A stretch of 8,634 bases of DNA from contig JBJXGS010000296.1 in the NCBI GenBank assembly GCA_046160545.1, forward strand, positions 1 to 8,634, given 5' to 3'. Source of the stretch: JAEUOS01 sp046160545. Its GTDB lineage: Bacteria > Pseudomonadota > Gammaproteobacteria > Burkholderiales > JAEUOS01. This document shows, piece after piece, positions 6,586 to 8,634 of this stretch (position 1 is the first letter of the stretch; every line of letters starts with the position of its first letter). A program made the translations under genes and the position numbers. The notes below the pieces were generated by a model. It was given only the letters and a program-made list of their open reading frames with translations. It ran no database searches and had not been told where the DNA came from.

Positions 6586-6668
6586 GTAGTCAAAATGTTG
6601 CAATAGCCCGAGGATGTGTGGCGGATTTGAGCGCTGCCCATTCGGCCTGCCGGCTCGTAGTATCGCGC
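6586..6668. other. Convergent intergenic gap between hipA and hyuB
   Basis: These 83 bp separate two genes that point at each other. A bidirectional terminator would be expected, but I see no strong hairpin with a T-run on either strand. The only pairing noticed is GAGCGC (6628-6633) with GCGCTC (6665-6670), whose ends are too far apart to be convincing. Confidence 0.6.
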
Positions 6669-8264
6669 TCATTTGTCAGGGGCCTTGCCCCAGCCGCCCC
6701 CGCCCGGCGTTTCGACCACGATCAGTTCCCCCGCGTCCAGGGTAAGCGACGCCTTGCCGGGACAGGCGGTCGTCACGCCGGTCGCGTCGACCCGGCTGTT
6801 GCGGCCGGTGGCGCCATCAGCGCCGCCGTGCAATCCATAGGGCCCATGCAGGCGGCGATCCGACTGCAGCGATATGCGCGCCTGATGATCCAGGACGCGC
6901 AGGCTGCGCACCACACCCAGCCCGCCGCGATTAAGGCCGCTGCCGGCGGAACCTTCGCGAAGTTCGTAGCGCTCGACCCTGAGCGGATAGGATATTTCGA
7001 GCGCCTCGATCGGGGTATTCATGGTGTTGGTCATATTGCACTGCACGCCATCCTGCCCGGCGCCCATCGGTCGTCCACCCTGACCGCCGGCGATGGTCTC
7101 GATGTAGGTGTAGGCGCGGCCGTTGCGCGGATCGACTCCCCCCACACCGATCAGGTTCATCGTCCCCTGGCTGGCAGCAGGAATGCGATCAGGTGCGACC
7201 AGTGCAAACGCCTTGAGCACGGTGTCGCACACGCGCTGGGTGGTCTCGGTGTTGCCGGCACAGACCGCTGCCGGATGCTTCGCATTCAGAAACGAGCCTT
7301 GCGGTACGCGGATGGTCACGTGACGGAAGGTTCCGGCATTGACCGGAATGGTGGGGTCGGTCAGGATCTTGACGGCGAAGAACACCGCCGAATGGGTCAT
7401 CGCCTCGACCGCGTTGATGTTGCCGCGACGCTGCGGGGCTGACCCGGCGAAATCCAGCACCAGGCCCTGTGCCGAGACTTCAAGGGCCAGGTGAATCGCC
7501 ACCGGTCCTTCCACCGCACCGTCATCGTCGAGCTGATCGTCTGACTGGTAGCGGCCAGGCGGCAATTCGGCGATGCGTTTCAACATGCGTCGCTCGGTGT
7601 AATCAAGAATGGCGTCGAAGCCGGCGGCCAGTGTTTGCGCACCGTGACGCTGCGCCAGTTCGACCAGGCGCCGCTCGCCGACGCGCAGCGCCGCCAGTTG
7701 CGCATTGAGGTCGCCGCGCCGCTCCAGCGGGGTGCGTACGTTGGCCAGGATGAAGCGCATGATGTCTTCCTGCAATTCACCGCGCCGATACAGCTTGACC
7801 GGGGGAATCACCAGGCCTTCCTGGAACACCTCCTGCGACTTGCCGGGCATGGAGCCCGGCTCCATGCCGCCGACATCCGAATGGTGTGCGCGGGTGGCCA
7901 CATAGCCCAGGTGCAGTTCATCGATGAATACCGGCGCCAAAACAGTGATGTCGGGTAGGTGCGCTCCGGCGATGAACGGGTCGTTGACCACCACCACATC
8001 GCCGGCCGCAAGCGGTCCGACCGCAGCCACTGTCGGTCCGACCGCGCGCAGCATCGAGCCTAAGTGCACCGGCACATGCTCGGCCTGCGCGATCAATTGC
8101 GCACGGGCGTCGAAGATCGCGCAGGAGGCATCCATGCGCTCCTTGATATTGGGTGAAAACGAAGTGAGTTTGAGCACCGCGCCCATTTCCTGCGCGGTCG
8201 CTTCCAGCGCGTTCTTCAAGACCTCCAAGGTGATCGGGTCAAAGCTTGCGAGCCGTGCGGTCAT
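6669..8264 (-). CDS. hyuB: Hydantoinase B / 5-oxoprolinase beta-type subunit
   Basis: This 531-aa subunit belongs to the HyuA/HyuB family of ATP-dependent ring-opening amidohydrolases (N-methylhydantoinase, 5-oxoprolinase) and related carboxylases. Family motifs run in order: DPITLEVLKNALEATAQEMG (9-28), FSPNIKERMDASCAIFDA (36-53), AEHVPVHLGSM (61-71), GDVVVVNDPFIAGAHLPD (88-105), the metal-site-like AHHSDVGGMEPGSMPG (126-141), GNTETTQRVCD (337-347), GGQGGRPMGAGQDG (393-406), REGSAGSGLNRGG (436-448) and the C-terminal ETPGGGGWG (518-526). The ATG follows GGAGG and overlaps the hyuA stop as ATGA (8261-8264), so the subunits are translated together. Length fits a stand-alone HyuB. Substrate cannot be set from sequence; hydantoin derivatives, 5-oxoproline or another cyclic amide are all possible. 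No frameshift seen. Confidence 0.95.
   Translation of the reverse strand: MTARLASFDPITLEVLKNALEATAQEMGAVLKLTSFSPNIKERMDASCAIFDARAQLIAQAEHVPVHLGSMLRAVGPTVAAVGPLAAGDVVVVNDPFIAGAHLPDITVLAPVFIDELHLGYVATRAHHSDVGGMEPGSMPGKSQEVFQEGLVIPPVKLYRRGELQEDIMRFILANVRTPLERRGDLNAQLAALRVGERRLVELAQRHGAQTLAAGFDAILDYTERRMLKRIAELPPGRYQSDDQLDDDGAVEGPVAIHLALEVSAQGLVLDFAGSAPQRRGNINAVEAMTHSAVFFAVKILTDPTIPVNAGTFRHVTIRVPQGSFLNAKHPAAVCAGNTETTQRVCDTVLKAFALVAPDRIPAASQGTMNLIGVGGVDPRNGRAYTYIETIAGGQGGRPMGAGQDGVQCNMTNTMNTPIEALEISYPLRVERYELREGSAGSGLNRGGLGVVRSLRVLDHQARISLQSDRRLHGPYGLHGGADGATGRNSRVDATGVTTACPGKASLTLDAGELIVVETPGGGGWGKAPDK
6921..6960 (-). repeat. Direct-repeat copy 2, within hyuB
   Basis: This 40-bp stretch of hyuB (codons 436-448 plus one base) is repeated at 4833-4872 with four mismatches in the same orientation. 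The two copies are 2088 bp apart and bracket hipBA together with the 3' end of hyuB. Confidence 0.7.
7846..7868. repeat. Perfect 10-bp inverted repeat inside hyuB
   Basis: GGCATGGAGC and GCTCCATGCC are separated by CCG. The segment encodes the conserved GGMEPGSMPG region (about residues 132-141), so the symmetry probably follows from the near-symmetric amino-acid sequence. It could still form a strong hairpin in the hyuB mRNA. Confidence 0.55.
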
Positions 8265-8634
8265 GCACCCACCTCCACAATCAGGTTGCCGCTTGCGTGC
8301 ACAAGCGCCATATCGCCGGGATACAACACCGTGGTGGCCGAAGCCTCTTCGATGATGGCCGGGCCGTCGATGCGGTTGCCTGCCAGAAGCTCCGCGCGAG
8401 AGAACACGCGCGCTAGATGCCAGGCGCCCGGGCCCTTGTCCGACTCGAAAAAGACCTGGCGTTCGCCCAGCAGCGCCGCGGTCGGCGCTACCGCGTCGCC
8501 CTCGGCAAGTTGCGGCAGGGTTGGAGTCTCGATCAGGCCGATGGCGACAGCGGCAAAGCCCACCACCTCGATCGCTGCGCGCGGGTCGGCATGGCCGAAA
8601 CGCTGGCGATGCGCCGCATGAAACGCCGCTTCCA
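8261..8634 (-). CDS. hyuA: Hydantoinase A / 5-oxoprolinase alpha-type subunit, C-terminal part
   Basis: The 3' end of a gene that continues past the right edge; 123 complete codons are visible. The readable part begins EAAFHAAHRQRFGHADP, the typical F-H-x-x-H-x-x-R-F/Y-G-H motif near the HyuA C-terminus, then IEVVGF. It ends with the family's beta-rich tail, including GPAIIEEASATTVLYPGD (about residues 90-107 of the visible part) and LIVEVGA at the stop. HyuA supplies the ATP-binding half of the enzyme. The reading frame is open across the edge, so the internal GTG near 8566 is not the true start. Its stop TGA (8261-8263) overlaps the hyuB ATG. The promoter and start of this operon lie outside the window. 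Confidence 0.93.
   Translation of the reverse strand, partial: EAAFHAAHRQRFGHADPRAAIEVVGFAAVAIGLIETPTLPQLAEGDAVAPTAALLGERQVFFESDKGPGAWHLARVFSRAELLAGNRIDGPAIIEEASATTVLYPGDMALVHASGNLIVEVGA

Noticed and set aside
6618..7442. 274-codon plus-strand frame opposite hyuB
   Set aside because: Antisense to conserved HyuB motifs; the translation shows no domain and no convincing ribosome site.
1..8634. CRISPR array, tRNA/rRNA genes, insertion sequence or prophage remnants
   Set aside because: No regularly spaced repeats of CRISPR type, no tRNA-like cloverleaf noticed by eye, and no transposase or integrase reading frame.

Overview
The window is GC-rich, gene-dense DNA that reads as a proteobacterial chromosome, most likely a betaproteobacterium. 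That placement is an inference from codon use and from the combination of genes; no rRNA or other phylogenetic marker is present. Three functional blocks occupy it.

Block 1 (1-4796, plus strand) is the distal part of a heavy-metal RND efflux operon: a CusB/CzcB-type periplasmic adaptor (19-1179), a CusA/CzcA-type inner-membrane proton antiporter (1196-4348), and a small exported protein of unknown function (4413-4796). The adaptor start codon overlaps a TGA in another frame (ATGA at 19-22), so an upstream gene, probably the outer-membrane channel, may end there. The operon promoter lies outside the window. The pump lacks several residues that define copper/silver specificity and the proton relay in CusA, and the adaptor and the small protein both start their predicted mature region with a short His-containing segment. 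This may be a less characterised metal-efflux subtype.

Block 2 (about 4978-6585, plus strand) is a complete hipBA toxin-antitoxin module. The antitoxin (GTG start at 5057) and the kinase toxin share one base (TGATG). Its control region is clear: three copies of a 16-bp operator of the form ATTACC-N4-GGTAAT, with centres 49 and 50 bp apart. One lies just upstream of the predicted -35, one overlaps the -10/start region, and one lies inside the hipB coding sequence.

Block 3 (6669-8634, minus strand) is the 3' part of a hydantoinase/5-oxoprolinase-type operon: complete hyuB (6669-8264) and the C-terminal 123 codons of hyuA, overlapping by 4 bp (ATGA). It converges with hipA across 83 bp.

The least expected feature is a 40-bp segment at 4833-4872, just upstream of hipBA, that matches 36 of 40 bases inside hyuB (6921-6960) in the same orientation. 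Read on the minus strand it encodes 12 of the same 13 residues, with three of the four differences silent. It looks like a relic of a second, diverged hyuB and, with the intact gene, brackets hipBA as a direct repeat. I see no rRNA or tRNA gene, CRISPR array, transposase or replication origin.
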